A stretch of DNA of 64,000 nt, taken from contig CAMPET010000271.1 of assembly GCA_946803715.1 (NCBI GenBank), positions 1 to 64,000 on the forward strand, given 5' to 3'. Under the pieces are notes generated by a model. It was not told where the DNA came from. It worked only from the letters and a program-made list of their open reading frames with translations, and searched no databases. The position numbers were made by a program, and so were the translations under genes. This document shows positions 11,614-21,435 of the stretch, one piece after another. How positions within the stretch are numbered: position 1 is the first letter of the stretch; each line of letters opens with the position of its first letter. The DNA is from Beroe ovata (lineage: Eukaryota; Ctenophora; Nuda; Beroida; Beroidae).

Positions 11614-13698
11614 AGTGATCATTTCACAGAGAAAGAGAGAAAGATAGTTATCAGATTGTGTCAGTTACCTTCAGCTCGCAGCAAACTTGCAGACTATCGC
11701 AGTTTCAGTGTTGGATGATTGAAACGTTAAAGCACACTAATGTGAGCCGAAATCCAATCACGTCTGTTGTCCTAGATTAGTATAAGCCCTCGATCAAATC
11801 CATCCGAATAAGTTCACTCATCCTCGAGCAAATGAACTTGACCTTGAGGTAGGCTTAGCAATCAGTATTCAGCGCAGACAATGATTAATATATCTTACTA
11901 GCGTTCTTCACTTTTGAATAGTTCATGGAATTGTGCAAATGTTGCGAAGTGTGCTATGAAATATACAGTAAATTTGAAATACGACCATTGTCCATCATTG
12001 AACTCGAAACCCACTTTAATCATTGAAGCGGGTACGGTTTCGACCAATGTTTACTGTTTAGAATTTGTTGATAAATTAGTTGTTTTATTCGATAATTAAT
12101 CACCAATAATTATTGATAGATTGATATCGGTTTTTAAAAAGATAAGTTAGGTATGAACTGGATGTGGAACTCGGATTATTTGTTCAGGAGCGGGAAATAA
12201 GCGTGGTTTGCCTTTGTGATAAAATTTCGTAAACAACAAGGCCAGAATGATATCATATATGTGTACTACATGTTCATATGGAAAAATATGTTACCTTCCC
12301 ATAATTCTTACCATTTATCAATCATATTATTTACTTGTTTGAATATCTAGTATAAAGCTTAATTAGATCCCAAGTTTTTAAACATTTCTTAAATTAAAGG
12401 CTCAGCTATACCTTGCTCGGGTATATTATGTTATCTATCTTGTGGTTAATTTGATTCGATACCCCGGAAGGTTGACAAATTCTCAAGCTCTTTGTACTTA
12501 CTCAAATTTAAACTTAAATAGGTATGTGTCTAGTACACTTGATAACAAAAGAAAGTTTGGCAAATTTGAGAATTCTAAAGAATCGATAATATTTTGTGAA
12601 AGTTGTGGAGAGTTTCTGTACCTATAATTTGCAGGATCATTGAAACTTGTTCAGTCTACGACAACGTATATCAAGTGATAATATTTTCTCTTGTCGTCAC
12701 TAGTTTAGTATTTTCAAGATTGAACATCTCTTACAGCCCCATTCCGCCGCATCACTCTCTCTTCTCTCACACGTTTATCATCCTCCCCTCACCCACCGAC
12801 TCCCTCCCACCCCCCTCTCCCCAGTCCCTCACTTTCCCGTTACCAACTTCCCAGTCCCCTCTCAATCAACTCAGGAGATTCTGTTTGTTATTGCCTGTGA
12901 TACCGGGATGTGGATGTTGTGAGAATCGTATTGTTTGTTGGAAAGAAACTGATAAATATAGCAAATCGTGGCTGGTTATCGTTGTGCCAAATGATGTAAC
13001 ACACCGCGTCCTCCTGCAATGTGACCTAATAATGTTTTTGTGGATGGTCATTGGTCATCTGATACTTGAAATACATGTGATAAAGTGAAACCTAATGTGA
13101 TCAAGTGAAACATAATGTCAAAACGGTGGTCTGCTACCTCTGCACGCTGATGTGCCCGTGTAATCCGCAAAAACCTTATTCTGTTTATGACTGAGAGTGA
13201 ACCACATCGACACCAGATAGTACCAATACCTATAGCACGGATGAATATAGCAGGAAATGTGTATTGTACCTGTCATTTTAGTTAGATCATCTACAAACAC
13301 AATAACCATGATGATTTTGATTACCCCGCATTACTTTCGCGTTCGAGAGTTTAACTGTTTAACTTGCAAACAATAGTCCGGACATTCGCTTTCTATTCGT
13401 ACTTTGCTGTGTTTGAAAAATTTAAATTTCTCATTTGCTCCTTTCAGTCTGCTGCTTGATGAGGATTGATAGCGCCGTGGTGGTATGATTTCAGCGGTCA
13501 CGTGGTGCAATGATGGAATTGATGGTCACGCGTGGTATTATCGTTACCGATGATAATTCCTTTATAATGTGTATCGTACTCAAGGCGTGGTATTACCGTA
13601 TGTAATAGTTATCCTGTCTATTGTCCAGTTTGTCTTTTAGACCTTCTCCTACACTCACAACACCACACTCCTCATTGTCCCTGCTATCTCCTGACACC
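11614..13698. other. Intergenic stretch between PPP6R and MVK
   Basis: No exon with recognisable similarity on either strand. The only visible structure is a strongly C/T-biased tract at about 12735-12865. The rest is AT-rich. The MVK promoter presumably lies near the right edge, but no motif is distinctive. Confidence 0.6.
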
Positions 13699-13758
13699 AT
13701 GGTGACACCTGCTGACACCATGGTGACACCTGCTGACACCATGGTGACACCTGATCGG
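13696..13758 (+). repeat. 21-bp triplication just upstream of, or inside, the MVK start
   Basis: Three copies of 'acaccatggtgacacctgct' (period 21). Because 21 is divisible by 3, each copy adds an in-frame ATG (13699, 13720, 13741) to the MVK frame, giving MVTPADT repeats if translated. Family comparison favours the later ATG at 13780. Confidence 0.85.
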
Positions 13759-13779
13759 TTAACTCTGCATCATAGTCGG

Positions 13780-14875
13780 ATGCAAGTGAAAGTACGATGT
13801 CCTGGAAAAGTTATACTCTTCGGTGAACATGCCAGTGTCTATGGACATCCTTCCCTTGTTACAACGATATCCGCCTACACTCAGGTACCCACTCACTGAC
13901 GCACAAACAGTACACACGTCACACACACACACAATGCACTACAGTTTGTATATTGTGCCCCATTCAGGTTGTTTTCGAGCCACTGATAGACGAGATCATT
14001 CATTTCGAAGCTCCTGCCTTTGAATATAAGTCGCAATGTAAAGTGACACTTCTTGATGACGTTGTACCGATAACTGATACAGAAAGTGAAAGGAAGGCTT
14101 GTGAACAGATCAGACAAATCCTATCTCAAAAACAGGTACTCCGAGCGGCTGATAGAGCGTGATGACATATAATATTCCTGATCACAATCTCACAATATAG
14201 TTATACCCACTAGACATCATTATCCTGTAATACAACCTCTACACTACCCTAGAAAATGGAAATTCCTGATTCCTGTTTATCAGTTATTCAAATAGGTATA
14301 GGTAATGAACATCTAATCACATTTTAGAGTGTACGAGAAGATTCATGGTTCCTACTCTTGTGGTTTTACCACAAGGTTGTGCCCGAGTCTGATAGGTTCG
14401 GAGTGAAGGTGACGGCAACGACTCAACTTTGGCCCGGATCAGGTATTTGGCACAATGCCAAAAGAAATTTCACATTATATAGATGTATATAGATGCATCT
14501 CAATAGCACTGTATCCATTATAATTGATAACTCCTTACACCCCTAAGGTCTGGGCTCATCTGCATCATATTGCTGCTGTTTAGCTCAGGGACTCTTGACT
14601 CTCTGTGGAAAAGATGCCTCACCATACAATGTCAACGAGCTGGCGTTTCAGGGTGAAAAGGTGTGTGTGTGTGTGTGTGTGTGTGTGACGTGTGTATGAG
14701 TTTGTGTGTGTATGTGTCAATGTGAATGAGTGTGTCGGTGTTTGGGTCTGTGTATGGCCCAAACACGTGTATGAGCCATGGGGTGTTTCATGTATGTCTG
14801 TGTGAGCTGTATCATGTATGTCTGTGTGAGCTGACGACGATCATCACATGATTTTCGAAAGCTTAATGTTAATCT

Positions 14876-14906
<31 letters not shown>

Positions 14907-15727
14907 CAGGAGTAGGCTGTAGGCCTTTCCATCTCTGGTATAATGACTCTGCTGCTCTCCTTGCCCTGTGACTGTATGCTATTATACGGGATTTCACCAA
15001 TATAGTCATGACGTCACACGGTATATAATATATACCCGTATAATGGAAACGGCTAGGCAACGCCTCGGATTCTATCATTAACATACGCAGATTTGCGATT
15101 CTGCAGCGTGATTTGAGCTTGATTTGAGCACTAACTTCACAGTTTGTAACACCCTCACTCTGACTTTCACTAACCCCAGATCTGTGTCAGGTTTTTCACG
15201 GTACTCCATCGGGCGTGGACAACACAGCGTGCACACACGGGGGCTACCTTCTCTACAAGAAAAACAGTAACCCCCAGTTTACTCCCATCTCTGTAGCTCG
15301 ACCTCCCAAACTCCTCATCATCAACTCAAAGGAGGCACACAACACGGCCGAGATTGTGAAAAGTGTGCGAGCTCAGAGCTCCAAACTAGAGGATACTCTG
15401 AGCCGGATTGGTGAAATATCTCTTGAGGGTGGCGTGTGTTTGCAAAGTGGACAAGATATTGGTCACCTCATCACAGAAAACCAGACCTTGTTGAAGAAGC
15501 TGCCTGGAGTTCCAACTCTGAATCTGGATAAGATAGTGGAGTTGTGTGCTAATTGGGGTGTGCCGGCTAAGGTAACCGGTGCCGGGGGCGGGGGTGTGGC
15601 GATAGCTCTCATCAGAGACGATGTCGAGGTCGATACTCTCACGACACAGCTAGGGAATGCGGGATTTGACGTGATTAGGGACATTGAAACGGGTGTGGGT
15701 GGGGTGCACGTTGTTACTCATGAGTAA
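13780..15727 (+). CDS. MVK: Mevalonate kinase
   Basis: Five exons: 13780-13884, 13968-14135, 14328-14442, 14548-14660 and 15191-15727, giving 345 aa. It phosphorylates mevalonate in the isoprenoid pathway. All three GHMP-kinase motifs are present: CPGKVILFGEHA with the family lysine (K10), the ATP loop PGSGLGSSAS (residues 127-136, split by an intron after the glycine of GSG), and KVTGAGGGG near the C-terminus. FQGEK (E166) and HGTPSGVDN with the catalytic aspartate (D177) match the family. The protein is about 50 residues shorter than human MVK, mostly in the loop-rich middle. The start at 13780 puts the lysine motif at the usual distance from the N-terminus; in-frame ATGs in the 21-bp repeats upstream would add up to 27 residues. 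Confidence 0.93.
14661..14907 (+). repeat. GT microsatellites in the last MVK intron
   Basis: Two GT runs (14661-14687 and 14880-14907) separated by GT-rich sequence follow directly on the fourth MVK exon; the first begins at the splice donor itself (AAAAG|GTGTGTG). Confidence 0.9.
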
Positions 15728-17223
15728 CCATGCAGGTCCTCATCGTGTTCAGACTCCAGATATTTCCGAGGTAGTGTTGGATAATATGGTGTGATTTGCA
15801 CATCCTTTTACACGACATGTTATCTATCATCCGTTCACATAGTAGGTGATGTTTTATTCTGATTTTGTATTGTTTCCGATAATTAGAATTGATTAATCCC
15901 GTTTTATATCCATGTTATTTGGTTTAATTTATGATATCCCTTCTCTTTTAGGAGGTCGGTATTTGTTTTCTATGTCGTGATGATTTTGAAGTTCTTTTAC
16001 AAGATAATGTTGATGAATACTACTATCTGTGATATTTATGAAAGGATTGATAGCTTAATATTGTGATTTAAGTACTGTTGAACAGTTCATCGGAGAGATT
16101 TGTCATGAATTTGTAGCTGATTTCGATAGAACTAATTAAAAAATGCGTTACTGTAAACTGCAGTAAATCTTTGCAATTATGCCGTAATGTAGCTGGTAGA
16201 CGGGACAATCACAGCGTTCAGCATCCCTTCAATCTGCTACCACAATAGGTTCACATTTCATATCATGTATAGTCTTTATTCATGAGGTTGAGGAGTGGAT
16301 GGCAGAATTATCAGTCGAGGGCGAAGCCCGAGCTGATAATTGGAGTTGAATCCGAGACCGAAGGTCGAGGATTTAACGAGCCATCCACTCCGAAACCGAA
16401 TTAATAAAGAATATTTTACAACGTCCACGAATGATACGTTGATTGCTTGTTACCAGTTTCGGTTAGCTTCATCCCATTATACAGAATTACTCACTATAGC
16501 ATTCCCATGCTTGACCGCTAATAAAATTAATTTGGGGAACTTTTTGTGCCAGTAGTAATGCGGCACCGACTGGGACAGTCTCAACCGCACGCACGTGTAT
16601 AGGAAAGGCGGCATTGTGAAACCAAAGCAACAACATTTAGCTGCCTACTTATGTTGGAGTGCGCTATCGACCGCAAGAGATCGTATCTTCTATTTTTGGT
16701 GTCGCCGACACGTTGGCTTTAGGGCGGTATTGTTTCGATCTAATTTTCTTGTTTTTCCGTATAGTATACAGATGAATAATCACTCTAAAACCTTGTTTAT
16801 TGTAGACGATATGGATGGATAATCATCATCAATGATCAATTATTGATTACCATACACAACGATAATTCCTGTCCATGACGGGTGATAGTGTAATTTTCGG
16901 CAGCATTATTCGGATAAAAGTTGTAAAATATTTGATTATCGTTTTCTGACTCTGATTCTCATTCACTAATGCTATGACTCGACAATTGATGCTCAATTAG
17001 AAATGCGCTGTGTTCAATTTCGCATGTGTGATAGATATAAGTTTGAATGCCCAATGCCGGTTCTAGATAAATAGTAGGTGGTTGTTAGGCTAGAATGGAC
17101 ATTGGACAATGGTGGATAGGTTAATATATTTCATTGAATTAGGATATATTGCATAACGACTTCATTCCATACAACGACGCATGTATCCCCAAGGCATGAC
17201 ACGAGATATCTGCACAAGATGAT
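15728..17223. other. Intergenic stretch between MVK and PIGO
   Basis: AT-rich, with no exon I can support. It contains the small multi-hairpin element listed at 16274-16409. Short open frames at 16340-16555 and 16595-16822 show no family similarity. Confidence 0.6.
16274..16409. mobile_element. Multi-hairpin fold-back element (136 bp)
   Basis: The outer arms pair imperfectly from CTTTATT at 16274 to AATAAAG at 16409 and perfectly over GGAGTGGATGGC / GCCATCCACTCC. Two inner hairpins lie between them: one with the stem 'attatcag/ctgataat' enclosing 'gggcgaagccc', and one around 'gaccgaaggtc'. The structure is that of a MITE or snap-back element. No clear target duplication is visible. Confidence 0.65.
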
Positions 17224-20139
17224 ATGAAGTTGGTGAGGACATCACTCTGGTTCCTCTGGCTCCTCACCTTCTCACTTCTCCTCTTCCTGAGGGGTTTTCT
17301 CCTCACCAAAAAGGAGGTTGAGAAGTTCTCCTCCTGCCTGGACTACCCCCTCACCCCGGACACTGGTGTGTCTTGCTGGAGTAGACCACGGTATAAACGA
17401 GCTATCCTACTCCTTGTCGATGCGCTAAGGCATGACTTCACCCTGTACAATGACTCAATCACCAATCCCGAGTCATGGCAGAACAAGATGCCCGTATTCA
17501 GAGACCTCGCTGCACAATTCCCGACTAGAACCAGACACATGGAGTTCATTGCGGATCCGCCCTCTGCTACTTTCCTCAGACTGAAAGGACTCACGACGGG
17601 AGGATTGCCCACATTCGTGGACCTGGGAAGTAATTTCGGGGCAAGTGAAATAACAGAGGACAGCTGGGTGAAGCAGCTGTCTCTCAATGATAAGAAGTTA
17701 GTTCTGCTCGGTGATGATACTTGGATGAACATTTACAGCCAATACTTCCACCGTGCATTCCCCTACCCGTCATTCGACGTATGGGATCTCCACACGGTGG
17801 ATAACGGCGTGTGGGAACACCTCATCCCCCAAATACACACCCCGGATTGGGACGTCATAGTGGCACACTTCCTGGGTGTGGACCATGCTGGACACAGATA
17901 CCACGTGAACCACCCTGAGCTAGCAGACAAACTGGTGCAGATCAACTCCTGGATTGGTGAAGTTGTCTCCCACGTCGACAACGACACAATTCTCTTCATA
18001 TTCGGTGATCACGGCATGACGTCATCAGGGGATCACGGGGGAGAGACGCGTGATGAAGTGACGTCATCACTATTCGTATACTCGGGGAGTGATCTGGGAG
18101 TGATGAGCGAGGCCGAGAGGGAATTATTCAGTAGGACTAGGGTGTTCCAGACTGATTTAGTACCGACACTGACACTGCTGTTGGGTGTTCCCATTCCCTA
18201 CTCCTCACTGGGGAGTGTTCTCCCATTTCTCTTCCTAGGGGAGGAAGAGGGAGGGAGTAGTCGTGTTCATCTCCAGCATATCATAAACACCAATATGAAC
18301 CAGGTCTTCAGATACATCTCTACATACTCGCAGTTATCCGCCGAGTTTAGTCCTGCTGAAGTGACCAAGATCAGGGAGGAAGTGAAGGAAATTAACACTC
18401 GGTACAGGGATGATCCATCTCGATACTCGCTGGAATTGGTATCTGATATGCTGCGAGTAATAAGCAGGATCAGGGAGCTGTGTTCGACCCATTGGGCTCA
18501 GTTCAACCTGGTAATCATGGCATTTGCACTACTCGTCATGATCATGTTCTCGCTGTTCCTAGGCTCCACTCAGAGTGTGACAGTTTATTGGTGGAGTTGC
18601 GCTCCTATAATACCAATCCTCCTCATTTCTTACGATAGGTTATCACTTTGGGTAGGTGTGACCCATCCTATCACTGTCATGGTAACATTGGCATCTGCCA
18701 TGGTGAAACTTTATCGACCTGTCAAATTGAAACTGTACTCTGCCATCCGTCATCTTGACATGTCTGCTTTACTTCATGTCAACAACTTTGTAAACAGCTC
18801 AACAGCTCCCATCGTAGCAAGTGTTGTCATCATTGCCATGATGAGCATTGGTTTCACCACGAACAGTTACATTCTTGTTGAGGATTACTCCACCATATTC
18901 TTCTTCGCTACTCTTCTCCTGATCAACTACATCTCTCTACACGGATTCTCGTACGATCGTGACCACGCCCTCTATACCTTCACTTCCCTCCTCTGCTCAC
19001 GTCTCTCTGCCACCTTCTTCGGGTGCAGGGAAGAGCAGTTCTGGTGCACGAAAACTTGGTGGTTACAAGACGATTTGTCTGAGCTAGCCACCAGTAGACG
19101 TTACTTTGGGAGTGTTTGTGTGTTTGTCGCTACGATGTATGGATTGTATAGGTATCAGAAACGGCAGGGTGCACTGGTCAGTGGTATGCTGAGGTTTATA
19201 CACCGCTTCATACACCCTGTACAATGTACATTGGTGGCAGTGTATTGGGCCCTATGCGCCTCCCCTACAGAGATGTTCACAGACTCCCAACTCTGTACAC
19301 TGCCCCTCTCTGTCTACTTGCTCACTATACTGTCTGTCACACTGATCCTATACTCGCCATCCTGTGTCCTGGTACAGACAGTCAGACTGTCAGAGCCACC
19401 CCGGCTCTATGGTGGCGTGTCATGCTACTCAGCCCCCTCCCTCACGCTCTACACGAGCCTGCTACCCAGCTGTGCCCTACTTCTCCGCCAGGCCCTCTCA
19501 CCCACACTAGCTCTCCTCACTGTTCAGTTACTCTGTCTCTCTAGAGTGCTTCATGACCGGAGTGTAGCTGTCAAACTGATGGCATGTCACGTGATAAGTG
19601 TCCAGTATTTCTACGCTACGGGGCACCAGGCAGCGGTACAGCAGTTTGATTGGAATGCTGCATTTGTTGGGTTCACATCACACACTAACCACGTGATACC
19701 AGCTCTACTGATAGTGTTACGGACCATGATGAGTAGTGTGCTTGTCACACTCTCTCTCCCCACCGTTCTGCTTCACTCGCCCAGTCCCCGATACACAGCA
19801 CAAGACGTGGACATGACGTCACAAAGTGAGCCCACTGCAGCAGCCCCACACACGGCACAATTACAGTACTACACTGATCCCCACGCACTACCACGCCTCT
19901 TGCACACCACTCTCCGCCTCTCCACACTACTGCTCCTAGTGAAATGTGCTGGGTGTTGTTTGGCGTGCTATGTTCACAAGCGACATCTCATGATTTGGAA
20001 CATTTTCACCCCTCGTATGATAACAGAGGCGTGTCTCAGTGTGGCGGTCAGTGTGAGCCTTGTGGCACTGTCTGTTCTGATGTCAAGGACAAAACACTCT
20101 ATTGGGCAATATCTCGACCATGCACTCAAATCAAAATAG
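17224..20139 (+). CDS. PIGO: GPI ethanolamine phosphate transferase 3
   Basis: One uninterrupted exon of 971 aa. PIGO adds ethanolamine phosphate to the third mannose of the GPI anchor in the ER membrane. An N-terminal signal anchor (about residues 5-27) precedes a lumenal alkaline-phosphatase-fold domain: LLLVDALRHD with the metal aspartate (D66), the nucleophile threonine in DPPSATFLRLKGLTTG (T116), LGVDHAGHRYHVNHPE (D220, H221) and FGDHGMTSSGDHGG (D262, H263). From about residue 430 to the end there is a long polytopic membrane region of more than ten hydrophobic segments. The distinctive DHAGHRYHVNHPE supports the PIGO rather than the PIGN or PIGG branch. The absence of introns is unusual beside the intron-containing neighbours. 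I see no retrocopy hallmarks (poly-A tail or flanking repeats), so an ancestral or secondarily intronless gene is possible. Confidence 0.92.
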   Translation: MKLVRTSLWFLWLLTFSLLLFLRGFLLTKKEVEKFSSCLDYPLTPDTGVSCWSRPRYKRAILLLVDALRHDFTLYNDSITNPESWQNKMPVFRDLAAQFPTRTRHMEFIADPPSATFLRLKGLTTGGLPTFVDLGSNFGASEITEDSWVKQLSLNDKKLVLLGDDTWMNIYSQYFHRAFPYPSFDVWDLHTVDNGVWEHLIPQIHTPDWDVIVAHFLGVDHAGHRYHVNHPELADKLVQINSWIGEVVSHVDNDTILFIFGDHGMTSSGDHGGETRDEVTSSLFVYSGSDLGVMSEAERELFSRTRVFQTDLVPTLTLLLGVPIPYSSLGSVLPFLFLGEEEGGSSRVHLQHIINTNMNQVFRYISTYSQLSAEFSPAEVTKIREEVKEINTRYRDDPSRYSLELVSDMLRVISRIRELCSTHWAQFNLVIMAFALLVMIMFSLFLGSTQSVTVYWWSCAPIIPILLISYDRLSLWVGVTHPITVMVTLASAMVKLYRPVKLKLYSAIRHLDMSALLHVNNFVNSSTAPIVASVVIIAMMSIGFTTNSYILVEDYSTIFFFATLLLINYISLHGFSYDRDHALYTFTSLLCSRLSATFFGCREEQFWCTKTWWLQDDLSELATSRRYFGSVCVFVATMYGLYRYQKRQGALVSGMLRFIHRFIHPVQCTLVAVYWALCASPTEMFTDSQLCTLPLSVYLLTILSVTLILYSPSCVLVQTVRLSEPPRLYGGVSCYSAPSLTLYTSLLPSCALLLRQALSPTLALLTVQLLCLSRVLHDRSVAVKLMACHVISVQYFYATGHQAAVQQFDWNAAFVGFTSHTNHVIPALLIVLRTMMSSVLVTLSLPTVLLHSPSPRYTAQDVDMTSQSEPTAAAPHTAQLQYYTDPHALPRLLHTTLRLSTLLLLVKCAGCCLACYVHKRHLMIWNIFTPRMITEACLSVAVSVSLVALSVLMSRTKHSIGQYLDHALKSK

Positions 20140-20900
20140 AGTTTATAATGTCAGAGGTTGCTTTCACAGATAACAGTAAACAGCTATATATGTATGCTTT
20201 CGTGGACGCTGTAAGATTTAGTCAGAGTCGGAATGCTGATTTATTTGATTTTTCGGACGGTCAGATTAGTAGTTATCTTTTTTATTGTAACTTGACTTGA
20301 TAATTATCACATGTATTGGGTAATTTGTGGCACTTATTTACGGTGTCACAAATTGTTTAAATTTTAGCAGAATCCTACTGAAGTAGGTACGTAGGTAGCC
20401 TAACAAACCTGATTGTTGTATAATGCATTCGTTTAAGAATGCGACGTTGGATAGTTTTTAAATTTAGATTTTATGGATGCTATAAGTTTCATGAGTATTT
20501 ACTATTTGTATGGTTATGACGTAAAGTAGCAATTAAGGCAAAGTGGTTTGTAAATTGTTCATTTATTGCTTCATTCTATTTAGTACATAACTGTGTGTAC
20601 TTTTCACGCGTATATCATTAATTTTTGCCTGGAGTAGTGAGTACAGAGCTAAAATGACTGTAACATGTGAATTCCATTATACACAAGTAAATAAGTGAGA
20701 GTGTGTTGGCTTCATGCCAACTATATACATTTTGTTGACAGCTATGGAGAACTTTATGAAGGAGTACACAGTACACACTCTCAATTGTGTCTGCAAGCAC
20801 ACAGGTGCACTCCTTATACGGATCACCATTGACAGACCATTGTGACGTCAATCCATTACCGGGACCCTATTAGAGTGGTGACCAATACACATTACACACT
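20140..20900. other. Intergenic stretch after PIGO
   Basis: AT-rich, with no recognisable exon; probably the PIGO 3' UTR followed by spacer. Confidence 0.5.
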
Positions 20901-21151
20901 TGGTGGTGTGACTACACTGCGACACATATGGTGGTGTGGCCACACTGCGACACATATGGTGGTGTGGCCACACTGAGACACATATGGTGGTGTGGCCACA
21001 CTGCGACACATATGGTGGTGTGGCCACACTGTGACACACATGGTGGTATGGCCACACTGCGACACATATGGTGGTATGGCCACACTGCGACACATATGGT
21101 GGTGTGACCACACTGCGACACATATGGTGGTGTGGCTGCACTGAGACTCAT
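20901..21151 (+). repeat. 28-bp minisatellite upstream of SUCLG1
   Basis: About nine copies of a unit containing 'gcgacacatatggtggtgtg' then 'gccacact', period 28 bp, with single-base variants. It ends 95 bp before the SUCLG1 start codon, so it lies in or next to the promoter. Each unit contains a CATATG palindrome (E-box type, CANNTG). Several open frames cross it only because the unit lacks stops. Confidence 0.9.
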
Positions 21152-21245
21152 GCTGTAATGACTAATTTCTCAATCACTATTGCATAACTCCCTCTCGCAC
21201 ACTAAGACACAGTGTAATTACCATCTCCCAATTATACCTCCTAGC

Positions 21246-21390
21246 ATGGCGAGCACTGTGACGTCCAAACTGGCGCGACTGGCACGCCCATTCGGTGCCC
21301 GGCTCATGTCTTACGATACTACACGTCCAAAACTCATGGTAAACAAGGACACTAAAGTCATCTGCCAGGGAATGACAGGGAAACAGGTAT

Positions 21391-21435
<45 letters not shown>

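Noticed and set aside
20848-21151. Three overlapping minus-strand open frames with HHHMCRSV repeats
   Set aside because: Products of the 28-bp minisatellite, which has no stop codon in three frames.
20901-21151. CRISPR-like look of 28-bp direct repeats
   Set aside because: The units abut each other without unique spacers and the genome is eukaryotic; it is a minisatellite.
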